Shown here: piece after piece, positions 24,479 to 32,261 of the stretch
How positions within the stretch are numbered: position 1 is the stretch's first letter
Layout: the number at the start of each line of letters is the position of its first letter
From: Klebsiella pneumoniae
GTDB lineage: Bacteria; Pseudomonadota; Gammaproteobacteria; Pseudomonadales; Pseudohongiellaceae
Direction: 5' to 3'
Length of the DNA: 34,309 bases
Assembly (NCBI GenBank): GCA_945869725.1
Contig: CAMBPO010000030.1
Location: 1 to 34,309 of the forward strand
Position numbers and translations under genes: made by a program
The notes under the pieces: model-generated
Told to the model about the DNA's origin: nothing
Database searches by the model: none
The model's input: only the letters and a program-made list of their open reading frames with translations

Positions 24479-25902
24479 GGCCAGCCTACCGTACCAATCA
24501 CCAGCACCAAGGCAAAACCGAGGCCGGCCAACAGACTGGCTTTGTCTTTGACTGCAAACACCAGCGGGTCATCGTGCATGTTGCCGCGGTTGGCCTGCAT
24601 CCACATCCAGCTGATCCAGAACAGCATAAAGGGGATGGCCGCCCATACAAACGCCGGATACCGATACAGTTGCATCACCGCGTCCGTATTCAGATACAGC
24701 GCCAATACCAGCACCGCGATGTATCCCGAGATAATGCCAAGTGTCTGAATCATGGGTGCATCAGTGGTGTAGTAACCGCGGCCATGTGCCTTGACAGCGC
24801 CGGTCTGCACCGACATTCGCAACTCTGCATAACGCTTCACAAAGGCCAGTGACAAAAACAGAAACACAGATTCAGCCAGCAGCCAGAAGGTCACTACGGT
24901 GCCTGCGGCAGCCGCACCGGCAATAATCCGCAGCGTATAGAGCATGGCGAGGGCCATACAATCCACCAGTACCAGCCGTTTCAGACCAAATGAGTAGGCG
25001 CAGGTCAGCACAAAATACAGTGCCAGCCACTGCAAAAACTGCGTGCCAACTTGCATCGCCAGCAACACACTGGCGAGCAGTAAAGCGGGCATCAGGATCA
25101 CGCCCTGCCAGGCGGGCAACAGGCCCGAGGCAAACGGGCGCCGGCGTTTACGCGGATGCAGGCGATCACTTTCCAGATCCAACAGATCGTTGGTGATGTA
25201 CACCGCTGACGCGCAGAAACTGAAGGCAAAAAACGCCATGATCATCACGGGCAACAGTGCCGGGTTATCAAACTGATGGGCAGCCAGCAAGGGCACAAAC
25301 AACAGCAGATTCTTCAACCATTGGTGTACCCGAATCATCTTTAACCAAGTCATCAGACTGGCTTTGGGCGGCGGAAATTCATGGTCGACCTGACAGACCC
25401 GGCGCGCTTTGTCAGCCAGCCCCGGCGCGCCGTTCACCACAATCGCACGAGTGGCCTGTTGCCACACCGGCAGGTCTTTGTGGGAGTTACCCACATAGTC
25501 AAACCCCGTCGGAGAAAAACGTTGTGACAGCGCATTGGCTTTGTTGGCGCCAGACAGATTGGTATGGCCATCGCTGGCCATCACCTCGTCGAATAAATTC
25601 AGGTGACTGGCGACAGCGTCGGCAATCTTCTGATCAGACGCTGTGCACAGGATCAGTGTGCGACCTTCAGACTTTTGCTTGCGTAACCAGGGTAGCAGTT
25701 GTTCATTGTAAGGCAGGGCACTGGCATCAAATATCAGGCGGCTGGCCAATTGCTCTTTTAACACCGCTTTGCCGCGCAGTAACCAGAGCGGGATCAGCAA
25801 GGTGCTCAGCGGATGATCGCGCAGGACTTTCAGCGCTGATTCATGGAGCATGTCCGTATGAATCAGCGTGCCATCCAGATCGACAACCAGCGGTGCGCGC
25901 AT
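24472..25902 (-). CDS. HAD phosphatase-UbiA prenyltransferase fusion (polyprenyl-phosphate phosphoribosyltransferase)
   Basis: Product of 476 residues. Residues ~1-185 are a HAD-type hydrolase: VDLDGTLIHTD with nucleophile D8 and D10, LILCTASD, and YVGNSHKDLPVW. Residues ~190-476 are a UbiA transferase with several TMs, the first Asp motif NDLLDLESD (238-246) and HPRKRRRPFASG (249-260), very close to the NDxxDxxxDRxHPxKRxRPxAxG signature of decaprenyl-phosphate phosphoribosyltransferase (Rv3806c). A plausible joint role is transfer of 5-phosphoribose from PRPP to polyprenyl phosphate and removal of the 5-phosphate. Start MRAPLVVDLDGTL at 25902 is chosen because AAGGA lies 8 nt upstream; the open frame to 25959 would run into the AGCS gene. 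Gap to AGCS is 19 nt. Confidence 0.9.
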   Translation of the reverse strand: MRAPLVVDLDGTLIHTDMLHESALKVLRDHPLSTLLIPLWLLRGKAVLKEQLASRLIFDASALPYNEQLLPWLRKQKSEGRTLILCTASDQKIADAVASHLNLFDEVMASDGHTNLSGANKANALSQRFSPTGFDYVGNSHKDLPVWQQATRAIVVNGAPGLADKARRVCQVDHEFPPPKASLMTWLKMIRVHQWLKNLLLFVPLLAAHQFDNPALLPVMIMAFFAFSFCASAVYITNDLLDLESDRLHPRKRRRPFASGLLPAWQGVILMPALLLASVLLAMQVGTQFLQWLALYFVLTCAYSFGLKRLVLVDCMALAMLYTLRIIAGAAAAGTVVTFWLLAESVFLFLSLAFVKRYAELRMSVQTGAVKAHGRGYYTTDAPMIQTLGIISGYIAVLVLALYLNTDAVMQLYRYPAFVWAAIPFMLFWISWMWMQANRGNMHDDPLVFAVKDKASLLAGLGFALVLVIGTVGWPW

Positions 25903-25921
25903 GGGTCTTGTCCTTGAGGCG

Positions 25922-27463
25922 TCAGTGCTTGGTGTGTGTATTGGCCTGTACTTCGGCAACGGCTACCGCAGAGTCGACCTGTTTCTCCAGACGTTTTTCC
26001 CAGAACGTGGCGTTTTTGATGCCCAGGCTTTGGGGGTCAAATCCAATCGGACCACCAGCCTTCAGTTGCGCTTCGTAGTCACGCAGGCACAGTATTGCCG
26101 GCTTGGCCACAAAGAAGATGGCCAGAATGCCCAGGATGTTAATCCATGCCATCAGGCCCACGCCGATGTCGCCGATTGTCCAGATGTAACCCGCGCTGTT
26201 AACCATGCCATAGGCCACCATCGTCATCAGCACAATCTTGAGTGCCGACAGCGGAATGCGCGCTTTGAAGTAGCGGTTCAGGTAGGCGATGTTGGTTTCA
26301 GCAATGTAGTAGTAGGCAAGAATGGTGGTAAAGGCGAAGAAGAACAGCGCAACACCCACAAAGATCGGACCAAACCCGCCAAACACACTTTCCAGTGCCA
26401 GCTGAGTAAAGGCAGCGGAACTGATTACCGTGTCAGCCGCAACATTCTGTACCAGGAATTCGCCAGCCGGCAACGTGCCCTGCACGTTGTACTGTTGCGT
26501 GATCAGAATCATAAATGCTGTGGCAGAGCACACTAGCAGTGTATCAACGTAAATCGAAAATGCCTGCACCAGTCCCTGCTGTGCCGGGTGATCCACTTCA
26601 GCCGCCGCTGCCGCGTGAGGTCCGGTACCTTGCCCGGCTTCATTGGAGTAAATGCCGCGTCGTACACCCCAGCCAATCGCTGCGCCGAAACCGGCCTGCG
26701 CCGTAAACGCGTCTCCGATGATCAGGGCCAGCATCGCAGGCACCTGATCAAAATTCAGGAACACCACAATCATCGACATGATGATGTAGCCGATTGCCAT
26801 AAACGGCACCACAATCTGCGTAAAGCTGGCAATGCGTTTGATACCGCCAAAAATGATAAACGCCAGAATCATCAGGATGACTGCCAGCGCCACCAGCTTA
26901 TTGGCTCCGACGTCACCAAACTGCGTGGCCACGATGCTGCCTTCACCAAAAATCTGCGTCACCGCGTTGCCTACCGCATTGGCCTGTACGCCCGGCAGGA
27001 ACATGCCGCAGGCAACAATAGCCGATACCGCAAACAACACTGCTAACCAGCGTTGTCCCAGGCAGCGTTCAAAATAGTACGCGGGACCGCCGCGATACTG
27101 GCCATCCTCTTCGACTTTATAAAGCTGACCCAAGGTTGATTCTGCGTACGCGGTGCTGGCGCCAAGGAAAGCGACCACCCACATCCAGAACACTGCGCCG
27201 GGTCCTCCGAAACCAATCGCTGCGGCAACGCCGGCAATGTTGCCTACGCCAACCCGACCAGACAGGGACACCGCCAGCGCCTGAAATGAAGAGATCCCTT
27301 CGGTCGAAGAGTTTTTGGCGAACAGCAACCGCCACATCTCGCGCACCAACCGTACCTGGGCAAAACGGGTCTGCACGGAATAAAACAGGCCGGCTCCCAG
27401 ACACAGGAAAACCAGTGCCGGACTCCAGATAATGTTGTTAATGGTGGTGACGAAGGCTTCCAT
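25922..27463 (-). CDS. AGCS-family sodium:alanine/glycine symporter
   Basis: Inner-membrane amino-acid:Na+ symporter of 513 residues with about eleven TMs. Family signatures are clear: GISSFQALAVSLSGRVGVGNIAGV, GFGGPGAVFWMWVVAFLGASTAYAESTLGQLYK, YRGGPAYYFERCLG, GWGVRRGIYSNEAGQGTGPHAAAA and FFFAFTTILAYYYIAETN. The usual GTGN of the sodium/substrate site reads GVGN here. Start MEAFVTT at 27463 has AGGA about 7 nt upstream; the open frame to 27508 adds non-family residues. It sits 19 nt before the HAD-UbiA gene on the same strand, so the promoter upstream of 27463 may serve the whole lipid-sugar operon. A functional link to that pathway is not obvious. Confidence 0.92.
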   Translation of the reverse strand: MEAFVTTINNIIWSPALVFLCLGAGLFYSVQTRFAQVRLVREMWRLLFAKNSSTEGISSFQALAVSLSGRVGVGNIAGVAAAIGFGGPGAVFWMWVVAFLGASTAYAESTLGQLYKVEEDGQYRGGPAYYFERCLGQRWLAVLFAVSAIVACGMFLPGVQANAVGNAVTQIFGEGSIVATQFGDVGANKLVALAVILMILAFIIFGGIKRIASFTQIVVPFMAIGYIIMSMIVVFLNFDQVPAMLALIIGDAFTAQAGFGAAIGWGVRRGIYSNEAGQGTGPHAAAAAEVDHPAQQGLVQAFSIYVDTLLVCSATAFMILITQQYNVQGTLPAGEFLVQNVAADTVISSAAFTQLALESVFGGFGPIFVGVALFFFAFTTILAYYYIAETNIAYLNRYFKARIPLSALKIVLMTMVAYGMVNSAGYIWTIGDIGVGLMAWINILGILAIFFVAKPAILCLRDYEAQLKAGGPIGFDPQSLGIKNATFWEKRLEKQVDSAVAVAEVQANTHTKH

Positions 27464-27573
27464 GAAGAGTTCCTGTGTTGTTATTGCTCGCGAGACTAGC
27501 GCGAACAATAACCGAGGGTGGCCGTGCTTTCAACAAGGGGTTTGACGTGTGACACGGTCGGCGCCGAAATAGT

Positions 27574-28002
27574 TCAGGCGGTTTTTGGCACCACTGCCAT
27601 GGTCAGTCGCGAAATACACACAGTTTTCCCCTGCTCGGTCTCAATGCGGATTTCCCAGACCTGCGTGGTGCTGCCAATATGCAGTGCAGTGGCCGTGCCG
27701 ATAACCCAACCTTTGGAGACTGGGCGGATGTGGTTGGCATTGATATCCAGTCCCACAGCCACTTTATTGTCCTGGTGCAGGCAATGATTGGCAGCAATAC
27801 TGCCCAGCGTCTCGGCAAACAGCACGGAGGCGCCGCCATGCAAAATGCCGTAAGGCTGCACAGTGCGATGGTCAACGGGCATGCGCCCGCGCAGAAAATT
27901 GTCACCTACCTCGGTGTATTCAATGCCCAGTGTGCTGGCGGCGGTATGGTTGGCGTGTTCGGTGATGAGCTGAAGATCAGGTTGACGTGTCCAGATTGAC
28001 AT
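27574..28002 (-). CDS. PaaI/YdiI-type hotdog acyl-CoA thioesterase
   Basis: Cytosolic single-hotdog thioesterase of 142 residues. The family core VQPYGILHGGASVLFAETLGSIAA holds the active-site region (HGG and the downstream Glu). VGLDINANHIRPVSKGWVIGTATALHIG and TQVWEIRIETEQGKTVCISRLTMAVV complete the fold. YdiI, EntH and MenI proteins are closest in pattern; the exact acyl-CoA is unknown. ATG at 28002 is taken as start; a TTG at 28035 would add eleven residues and neither has an obvious ribosome-binding site. It is divergent from the DUF1857 gene, with 150 nt between them. Confidence 0.88.
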   Translation of the reverse strand: MSIWTRQPDLQLITEHANHTAASTLGIEYTEVGDNFLRGRMPVDHRTVQPYGILHGGASVLFAETLGSIAANHCLHQDNKVAVGLDINANHIRPVSKGWVIGTATALHIGSTTQVWEIRIETEQGKTVCISRLTMAVVPKTA

Positions 28003-28152
28003 AATGCGATGAGCTTTCTCAGTGGAAAAATCCAAAACTTACACGAAGTCCTGACGAAGGCAAGAGTGGGTGTACAGTTTCTGCTGCGGCCGGTTAGACT
28101 TGCCAGGCCCTGCCACATGTTTAATCCCGGCTGACCCGGAAGGATAATTCGT

Positions 28153-28620
28153 TTGCCCCGTTCCATGCTGCACTTTGAACATGTTGTTCCGGTTGATGCC
28201 AAGGCCATCAGTCGCGCTGACTTGTGGAAGGCGCTGGTGTTTCGTGCGCAATACCCGGGTTTTTTCACGCCTGGCCTGGAGTGCACACTACAACCCGGTG
28301 ATGACAGAAACTTTGTCAGAGTAATTCGTTTTGCCGATACTCAGTTGCACGACCGGGTGACGCTGTCACCGCAAGATCATATCCATTCACTGATTGATGG
28401 TCGCCACCAGCCTATGCATGCCGAATGTCTGATTGCCATCGAAGAGCCGCAGCCCGGGCAGTTTGCCGTGCGCTTCAGTTACCGACGCGACTCGATCTCT
28501 GAACATGGCGGACTTAACGCCGACGAGTTTCTCAAATCGGCCTATCAACTGAATGACCGCGAAGCGATGACACGCATACTTGAGATGTTGGCCGAAGGTT
28601 GGTCGCATCCGCACAGTTAA
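28153..28620 (+). CDS. DUF1857 / SRPBCC-fold protein
   Basis: Product of 155 residues (151 from the internal ATG). HFEHVVPVDA, SRADLWKALVFRAQYPGFF, DRVTLSPQDHIH, IAIEEPQPGQFAVRFSYRRD and a long C-terminal helix match DUF1857, a START/SRPBCC-like ligand-binding family whose function is unknown. Start choice is unusual: GGAAGG lies about 8 nt before a TTG at 28153 but about 20 nt before the ATG at 28165, so TTG is the better start. It lies 21 nt upstream of an acyl-CoA thioesterase gene on the same strand, suggesting a role with acyl or lipid ligands; that is inference. Confidence 0.8.
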   Translation: MPRSMLHFEHVVPVDAKAISRADLWKALVFRAQYPGFFTPGLECTLQPGDDRNFVRVIRFADTQLHDRVTLSPQDHIHSLIDGRHQPMHAECLIAIEEPQPGQFAVRFSYRRDSISEHGGLNADEFLKSAYQLNDREAMTRILEMLAEGWSHPHS

Positions 28621-28641
28621 ACCTGCAGGAGAATTCAATCC

Positions 28642-29475
28642 ATGTCTGCCAACCCCCTGCATCCGCTGGATGAGGCCATTGCCTTAATACAAACCGCGCC
28701 AGGCCGCTACACCGCCAGCCCGCATCCGGCCTATGCCAATGCCGTCGGCCCGTTTGGCGGTGTCACCGCCGCGCTGTTGTTGAATGGCGCATTACTGCAT
28801 CCGCAGCGACTCGGTGAGCCGGTCGCGCAGACCGTGCATTTTGCAGCGCCCATCAACGACGACGTGATGCAGATTGATGCCAATCCGGTGCGTACTAATC
28901 GCTCTACCCAGCATTGGTTGATTCAGGCCTTTCAACAAGGGCAATTGGTCGCCATGTGTACGGCCGTGTTTGCTGTGCGACGTGAAACCTGGTCGGCCGT
29001 TGATGCCGTGTTCCCGGGCGGGCAACCTGCACCAGAGACACTGGCGCGCCTGAACTGGAGTAAACAACCGCGGTTTACTCACTGTTATGACCTGCGATAC
29101 ATCAACGGCATGGTGTCACTGGATCAGGCCATGATCGACGGGCCACAGGAGCAGCCCAATGCCCAATCCAGCTTGTGGGTGCGGGATCAGCCGCCACGCA
29201 CACTGGATTTTCCGTCTCTGGCGTCCTTGTGCGACGTGTTTTTTCCGCGGGTGTTTATTCGTCGCCAGCGCTGGACACCTATAGGCACAGTAACCATGAC
29301 GTCGTATTTCCATGTCGACAGTCAGGCGCTGACGCAGATCGGCAGTGATTACGTGCTGGGCTGCGCGCGCGCGCAGGTCTACCACAATGGCTATTCGGAT
29401 CAGAGCGCCGAGTTATGGTCGGCCGACGGCACCTTACTGGCGACCACGCACCAGATGGTGTACTACAAAGACTGA
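28642..29475 (+). CDS. Double-hotdog acyl-CoA thioesterase (TesB-like)
   Basis: Product of 277 residues with two hotdog domains in tandem. The first has YANAVGPFGGVTAALLLNGALLHPQRLGEPVAQTVHFAAPI; the second has PRTLDFPSLASLCDVFFPRVFIRRQRWTPIGTVTMTSYFHVD and closes with SAELWSADGTLLATTHQMVYY. This is the pattern of thioesterase-family/TesB-like proteins hydrolysing medium or long acyl-CoAs. GCAGGAG lies about 10 nt before the ATG. It is the second gene of a two-gene unit with the DUF1857 protein and is convergent with the methyltransferase gene. Confidence 0.87.
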   Translation: MSANPLHPLDEAIALIQTAPGRYTASPHPAYANAVGPFGGVTAALLLNGALLHPQRLGEPVAQTVHFAAPINDDVMQIDANPVRTNRSTQHWLIQAFQQGQLVAMCTAVFAVRRETWSAVDAVFPGGQPAPETLARLNWSKQPRFTHCYDLRYINGMVSLDQAMIDGPQEQPNAQSSLWVRDQPPRTLDFPSLASLCDVFFPRVFIRRQRWTPIGTVTMTSYFHVDSQALTQIGSDYVLGCARAQVYHNGYSDQSAELWSADGTLLATTHQMVYYKD

Positions 29476-29498
29476 TGGGAGTATGCGGCTGTTGCAGG

Positions 29499-29516
29499 GA
29501 CCGGGAATGGCCGGTC
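29499..29516. terminator. Possible hairpin between convergent genes
   Basis: GACCGG (29499-29504) and CCGGTC (29511-29516) form a six-bp stem with a six-nt loop in the 48-nt gap between the convergent thioesterase and methyltransferase genes. There is no real T-run on either side, so this is at best a weak terminator. Confidence 0.3.
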
Positions 29517-29523
29517 GTTGAAT

Positions 29524-30090
29524 TTACTTGGACATGCTGTAAACAAACGCGGGCAGGATGTTAAGCGGCACAAAACTCACATCATCCATTTTTTTGCCAA
29601 ACACCTGTTCAATGTCTGACTTGTTGCTTTTGAAATACTGATACTGCAGGTAGATGCCGCCGTCTTTAAGGCCGTGGCGCATGGCATTGATCACCTGATA
29701 CAAAAATGCGTGTTGGCTGTTGGGATCTTCAAAATTCTTCAGGGGCAGCGAGGAGAGGATAACGTCATAACGTTCGGCCTCCACCAGTAGCTGTGTCACA
29801 CAACAATTATGCAGACTGATATGTTTGTCAGTATTGGCGCTGATCAGTTGTTCTATCCAGGTGTTGTATTCCGTTTTGATTTCGCAGATGTCCAGCTGTG
29901 AGTCCGGCGACATGCGACTGATCAATTCACGCGTGAACGCTCCGCGGCCGCTGCCAATTTCGAGAATACGCAGTGGCCGCGAAAAATCGATTTTGCCCAC
30001 CATATTGTTCACCAGAAACCCGGAACTGCTGATAATCAGTCCGTCTTCGGTGATATTGCGTTTGAGATTGCGGTACATCCGGATCAGCAT
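29524..30090 (-). CDS. Class I SAM-dependent methyltransferase (phospholipid N-methyltransferase-like)
   Basis: Product of 188 residues. The SAM-binding motif I reads LRILEIGSGRGAFTREL, followed by an acidic strand end DICEIKTEY and the motif IV-like YDVILSSLPLKNF. The N-terminal GLIISSSGFLVNNMV and the SSLPL motif recall small PmtA-like phosphatidylethanolamine N-methyltransferases and related rRNA dimethylases. No TM. ATG at 30090 is taken as start (an ATG four codons in is possible); no clear ribosome-binding site. By eye its codon use is more AT-rich than its neighbours, and it lies between a thioesterase and a repeat-rich gap, so recent acquisition is possible. Substrate uncertain. Confidence 0.8.
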   Translation of the reverse strand: MLIRMYRNLKRNITEDGLIISSSGFLVNNMVGKIDFSRPLRILEIGSGRGAFTRELISRMSPDSQLDICEIKTEYNTWIEQLISANTDKHISLHNCCVTQLLVEAERYDVILSSLPLKNFEDPNSQHAFLYQVINAMRHGLKDGGIYLQYQYFKSNKSDIEQVFGKKMDDVSFVPLNILPAFVYSMSK

Positions 30091-30219
30091 AATTGTGTTT
30101 TTGGTGACTCCAGTTCACTGACTAGTCAAGCAGGTATTCTGCAGAGGGTGGATCATACCCTGTGTCTTGGCGGTTGCCCATAGCCCCCTACTCGTAGTTC
30201 AGTGCATGGCCAGCTGGCC

Positions 30220-30281
30220 AGCCGGAGGTTCCTCAGGGCGACGCCGTTGGCGTCTTTATTGCCCCTCGCTCACCTCCGGCT
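30220..30281. repeat. Nested palindromic repeat, copy R1
   Basis: Outer arms AGCCGGAG (30220-30227) and CTCCGGCT (30274-30281) enclose inner arms GGGC/GCCC (30236-30239, 30261-30264) and GACGCC/GGCGTC (30240-30245, 30249-30254). Similarity to the other copies extends left to about 30177 and right to about 30293 (ACCCATCTGTCCC tail). The inner stem differs from R2 by paired, compensating changes. Confidence 0.85.
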
Positions 30282-30324
30282 ACCCATCTGTCCCTTCCGG
30301 TGTCCCGCCAGGGGACGGCAGGTA

Positions 30325-30357
30325 ATGGGGACGGAGGTCGAAGAGCTCCGTCCCCAT
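30325..30357. repeat. GGGGACGG hairpin a
   Basis: Perfect arms GGGGACGGAG (30327-30336) and CTCCGTCCCC (30346-30355), extended by AT on each side, with a nine-nt loop GTCGAAGAG. It lies between R1 and R2. Hairpin c at 32428-32456 is the same element in the opposite orientation, with one loop change. Confidence 0.85.
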
Positions 30358-30392
30358 AGCCCACTCGCAGTTCAGTGCATGGCCAGCTGGCC

Positions 30393-30451
30393 AGCCGGAG
30401 GTTCCTCGCAACGACGCTGCGCGTCTGATTGTTGCTCGCTCAGCTCCGGCT
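30393..30451. repeat. Nested palindromic repeat, copy R2
   Basis: Outer arms AGCCGGAG (30393-30400) and CTCCGGCT (30444-30451); inner arms GCAAC/GTTGC (30408-30412, 30431-30435) and GACGC/GCGTC (30413-30417, 30421-30425) around a TGC loop. CCAGCTGG flanks the element on both sides. Homology with R1 begins at about 30353. Confidence 0.85.
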
Positions 30452-30539
30452 GCCCAGCTGGCCCCGTCTCCATCTTTTTCTTGTTTGGTCCGCCGCAAAC
30501 GGTTTACTCTCCGGATGAATCTACGGAGAACCCCTCACC

Positions 30540-32174
30540 ATGCTTAACTTATTTAAACCCGCCGTTATTGCCACTGCAGTAGTTTTGTTCAGTACCTACG
30601 CGCCTTACAGCAGTACCGTCTATGCCCAGTCCAGCGATCCGGCGGCTGAACTGGTTGATCTGAATGTGATCACCCGCATCCGTCAGGAAGGCCTGCATCG
30701 CTCCCAGGTGATGGATACGCTCTGGCAGCTGACTGATGTGATTGGTTCGCGGTTAACCGGATCTCCTGGCATGGATCAGGCCAATGCGTGGACCCGCGAC
30801 AAACTGGCGGAATGGGGCTTGAGCAATGCACGCCTGGAGCCTTTCCATTTTGGCAAAGGCTGGTCGTTTGACCGCGTGTCTCTGCATATGGAATCGCCCA
30901 GAAAAGAGCCGCTGATTGCGTATCCACGCGCATGGACGCCGGCAACCAATGGTGTGGTGCAAGGCGAAGTGATGCGCATCACGCTGGCAGACGATGACGA
31001 TCTGGAAGAGCATCGCGGCAAACTCGCTGGCAAAATTCTGATGATGGAAGAGCCGCGCGTGATTGCCGAAGGTGACGCCCCAATGGTGCATCGTCACGAT
31101 GACGATACACTGGAAAATCTGATCAACTTCCCGATTCCCTCGGACGCCACGCCACCCGAGGCTGGTGCTCGAGCCCGCACTTTCCACTTCCGCGAGAAGC
31201 TTAACGCCTACCTGCAGGACGAAGGTGTGGTCGCCACGCTGTACATCAGTTCACGTGACTACGGTATTGTGCGACTTGGCGCTGGCGCTGCACAGGATGC
31301 CGATGCCCATCCCGGCGTGCCCTCGTTGCAGATGGCCGCTGAACACTACAACACATTAACGCGTTTGTTGGACGACGAGCGCGCGGTGGAAGTATCACTG
31401 GAAGTGGTTGCGCGCTTTCATGATGATGATCTGAACGCCTACAACACCATAGCGGAAATCCCCGGCCGTGGCCGTAGTGCCGATGATATTGTGCTGGTCG
31501 GCGCACATCTTGACTCCTGGCATGCCGGCACTGGCGCAACCGATAACGCCGGCAGTGTTGCCGCCATTATGGAAGCGGTGCGCATTCTTAAGGCCATTGG
31601 TGTGCAGCCTGAACGTACCATCCGCATCGCACTGTGGTCGGGTGAAGAGCAGGGGCTGATCGGCAGCCGCGCTTATGTTGACCAGTACATTGCCACGCGC
31701 CCGGCATCAACCGATCCGGAGCAGTTAGCAATCCCTGCGCGAGTGCGTGATGTGACATGGCCGCTTCAATTGTTGCCTGGCCATGAGCGCCATGTCACTT
31801 ACTTAAATATGGACAATGGTAGTGGCAAGATTCGTGGTGTTTATGCGCAGGAAAACTCGGCAGTACAACCGATTTTTGAAGCCTGGTTAAAGCCGTTTAA
31901 TGATCTGGGTGCTGACACCGTGACGCTGCGTAACACCGGTTCTACTGACCACATTCCGTTTGATGATGTGGGTGTGCCTGGCTTCCAGTTTATTCAGGAC
32001 CGACTGGATTATTCCACGCGCACGCACCATTCACATCTGGACACTTACGACTACGCACGCCGTGACGACCTGATGCAGGCCTCCGTGGTGATTGCCTCGT
32101 TTTTGTATAACGCTGCCATGCGCGAAGATCCGCTGCCCAGGAAGCCTGTGCCGGTGGAGCGCATCTGGGAGTGA
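30540..32174 (+). CDS. Secreted M28-family zinc aminopeptidase with PA domain
   Basis: Product of 544 residues with a signal peptide (cleavage near VYAQ, residue 30). An N-terminal cap and inserted PA-like domain (about residues 135-290) precede and interrupt the catalytic part. Zinc and catalytic residues of M28 are in place: AHLDSWHAGTGATDNAGS (H323, D335), SGEEQG (E369, E370), NMDNGSG (D425) and HHSHLDTYD (H497). It probably removes N-terminal residues from peptides outside the cytoplasm. No strong ribosome-binding site is visible, though ACGGAG lies about 15 nt upstream of the ATG. Repeat clusters bracket the gene on both sides, with hairpin b starting 2 nt after its stop, so it may be transcribed alone or moved as a cassette. 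Confidence 0.92.
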   Translation: MLNLFKPAVIATAVVLFSTYAPYSSTVYAQSSDPAAELVDLNVITRIRQEGLHRSQVMDTLWQLTDVIGSRLTGSPGMDQANAWTRDKLAEWGLSNARLEPFHFGKGWSFDRVSLHMESPRKEPLIAYPRAWTPATNGVVQGEVMRITLADDDDLEEHRGKLAGKILMMEEPRVIAEGDAPMVHRHDDDTLENLINFPIPSDATPPEAGARARTFHFREKLNAYLQDEGVVATLYISSRDYGIVRLGAGAAQDADAHPGVPSLQMAAEHYNTLTRLLDDERAVEVSLEVVARFHDDDLNAYNTIAEIPGRGRSADDIVLVGAHLDSWHAGTGATDNAGSVAAIMEAVRILKAIGVQPERTIRIALWSGEEQGLIGSRAYVDQYIATRPASTDPEQLAIPARVRDVTWPLQLLPGHERHVTYLNMDNGSGKIRGVYAQENSAVQPIFEAWLKPFNDLGADTVTLRNTGSTDHIPFDDVGVPGFQFIQDRLDYSTRTHHSHLDTYDYARRDDLMQASVVIASFLYNAAMREDPLPRKPVPVERIWE

Positions 32175-32175
32175 G

Positions 32176-32212
32176 GCATGGGGACGGTGGTCGAAGCGCG
32201 CCGTCCCCATGC
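32176..32212. repeat. GGGGACGG hairpin b
   Basis: Perfect 12-bp arms GCATGGGGACGG (32176-32187) and CCGTCCCCATGC (32201-32212) around a 13-nt loop containing GGTCGAAG, as in hairpin a and in the same orientation. It starts just after the peptidase stop codon and could end or protect that transcript, but no T-run follows. Confidence 0.8.
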
Positions 32213-32261
32213 CTCCGCCGTCCCCATCTTTCACTTCTTTCAGCGTAAGGTCCAGCTGGCG

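Larger units (their letters stand above)
30091..30539. other. Repeat-filled intergenic region upstream of the M28 peptidase gene
   Basis: No coding sequence is supported here; open frames on both strands simply read through palindromic repeats. The interval holds two copies (R1, R2) of a nested palindromic repeat with a GGGGACGG hairpin between them, described separately. A 39-nt stretch at 30196-30234 recurs identically at 30369-30407. Confidence 0.8.

Noticed and set aside
30220..30451. CRISPR array or attC/integron sites
   Set aside because: Only a few long palindromic units with unequal spacing, no uniform spacers, no cas or integrase genes, and no attC core sites seen.
30202..30582. Plus- and minus-strand frames across the repeats before the peptidase gene
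   Set aside because: The sequence is palindromic repeat DNA; similar peptides on both strands (PAGGSSQRR) come from the repeats themselves.
32176..32212. Intrinsic terminator after the peptidase gene
   Set aside because: The stem is strong but no T-run follows on either strand, and the same hairpin recurs upstream of the gene and of the phosphatase gene, so it is listed as a repeat.
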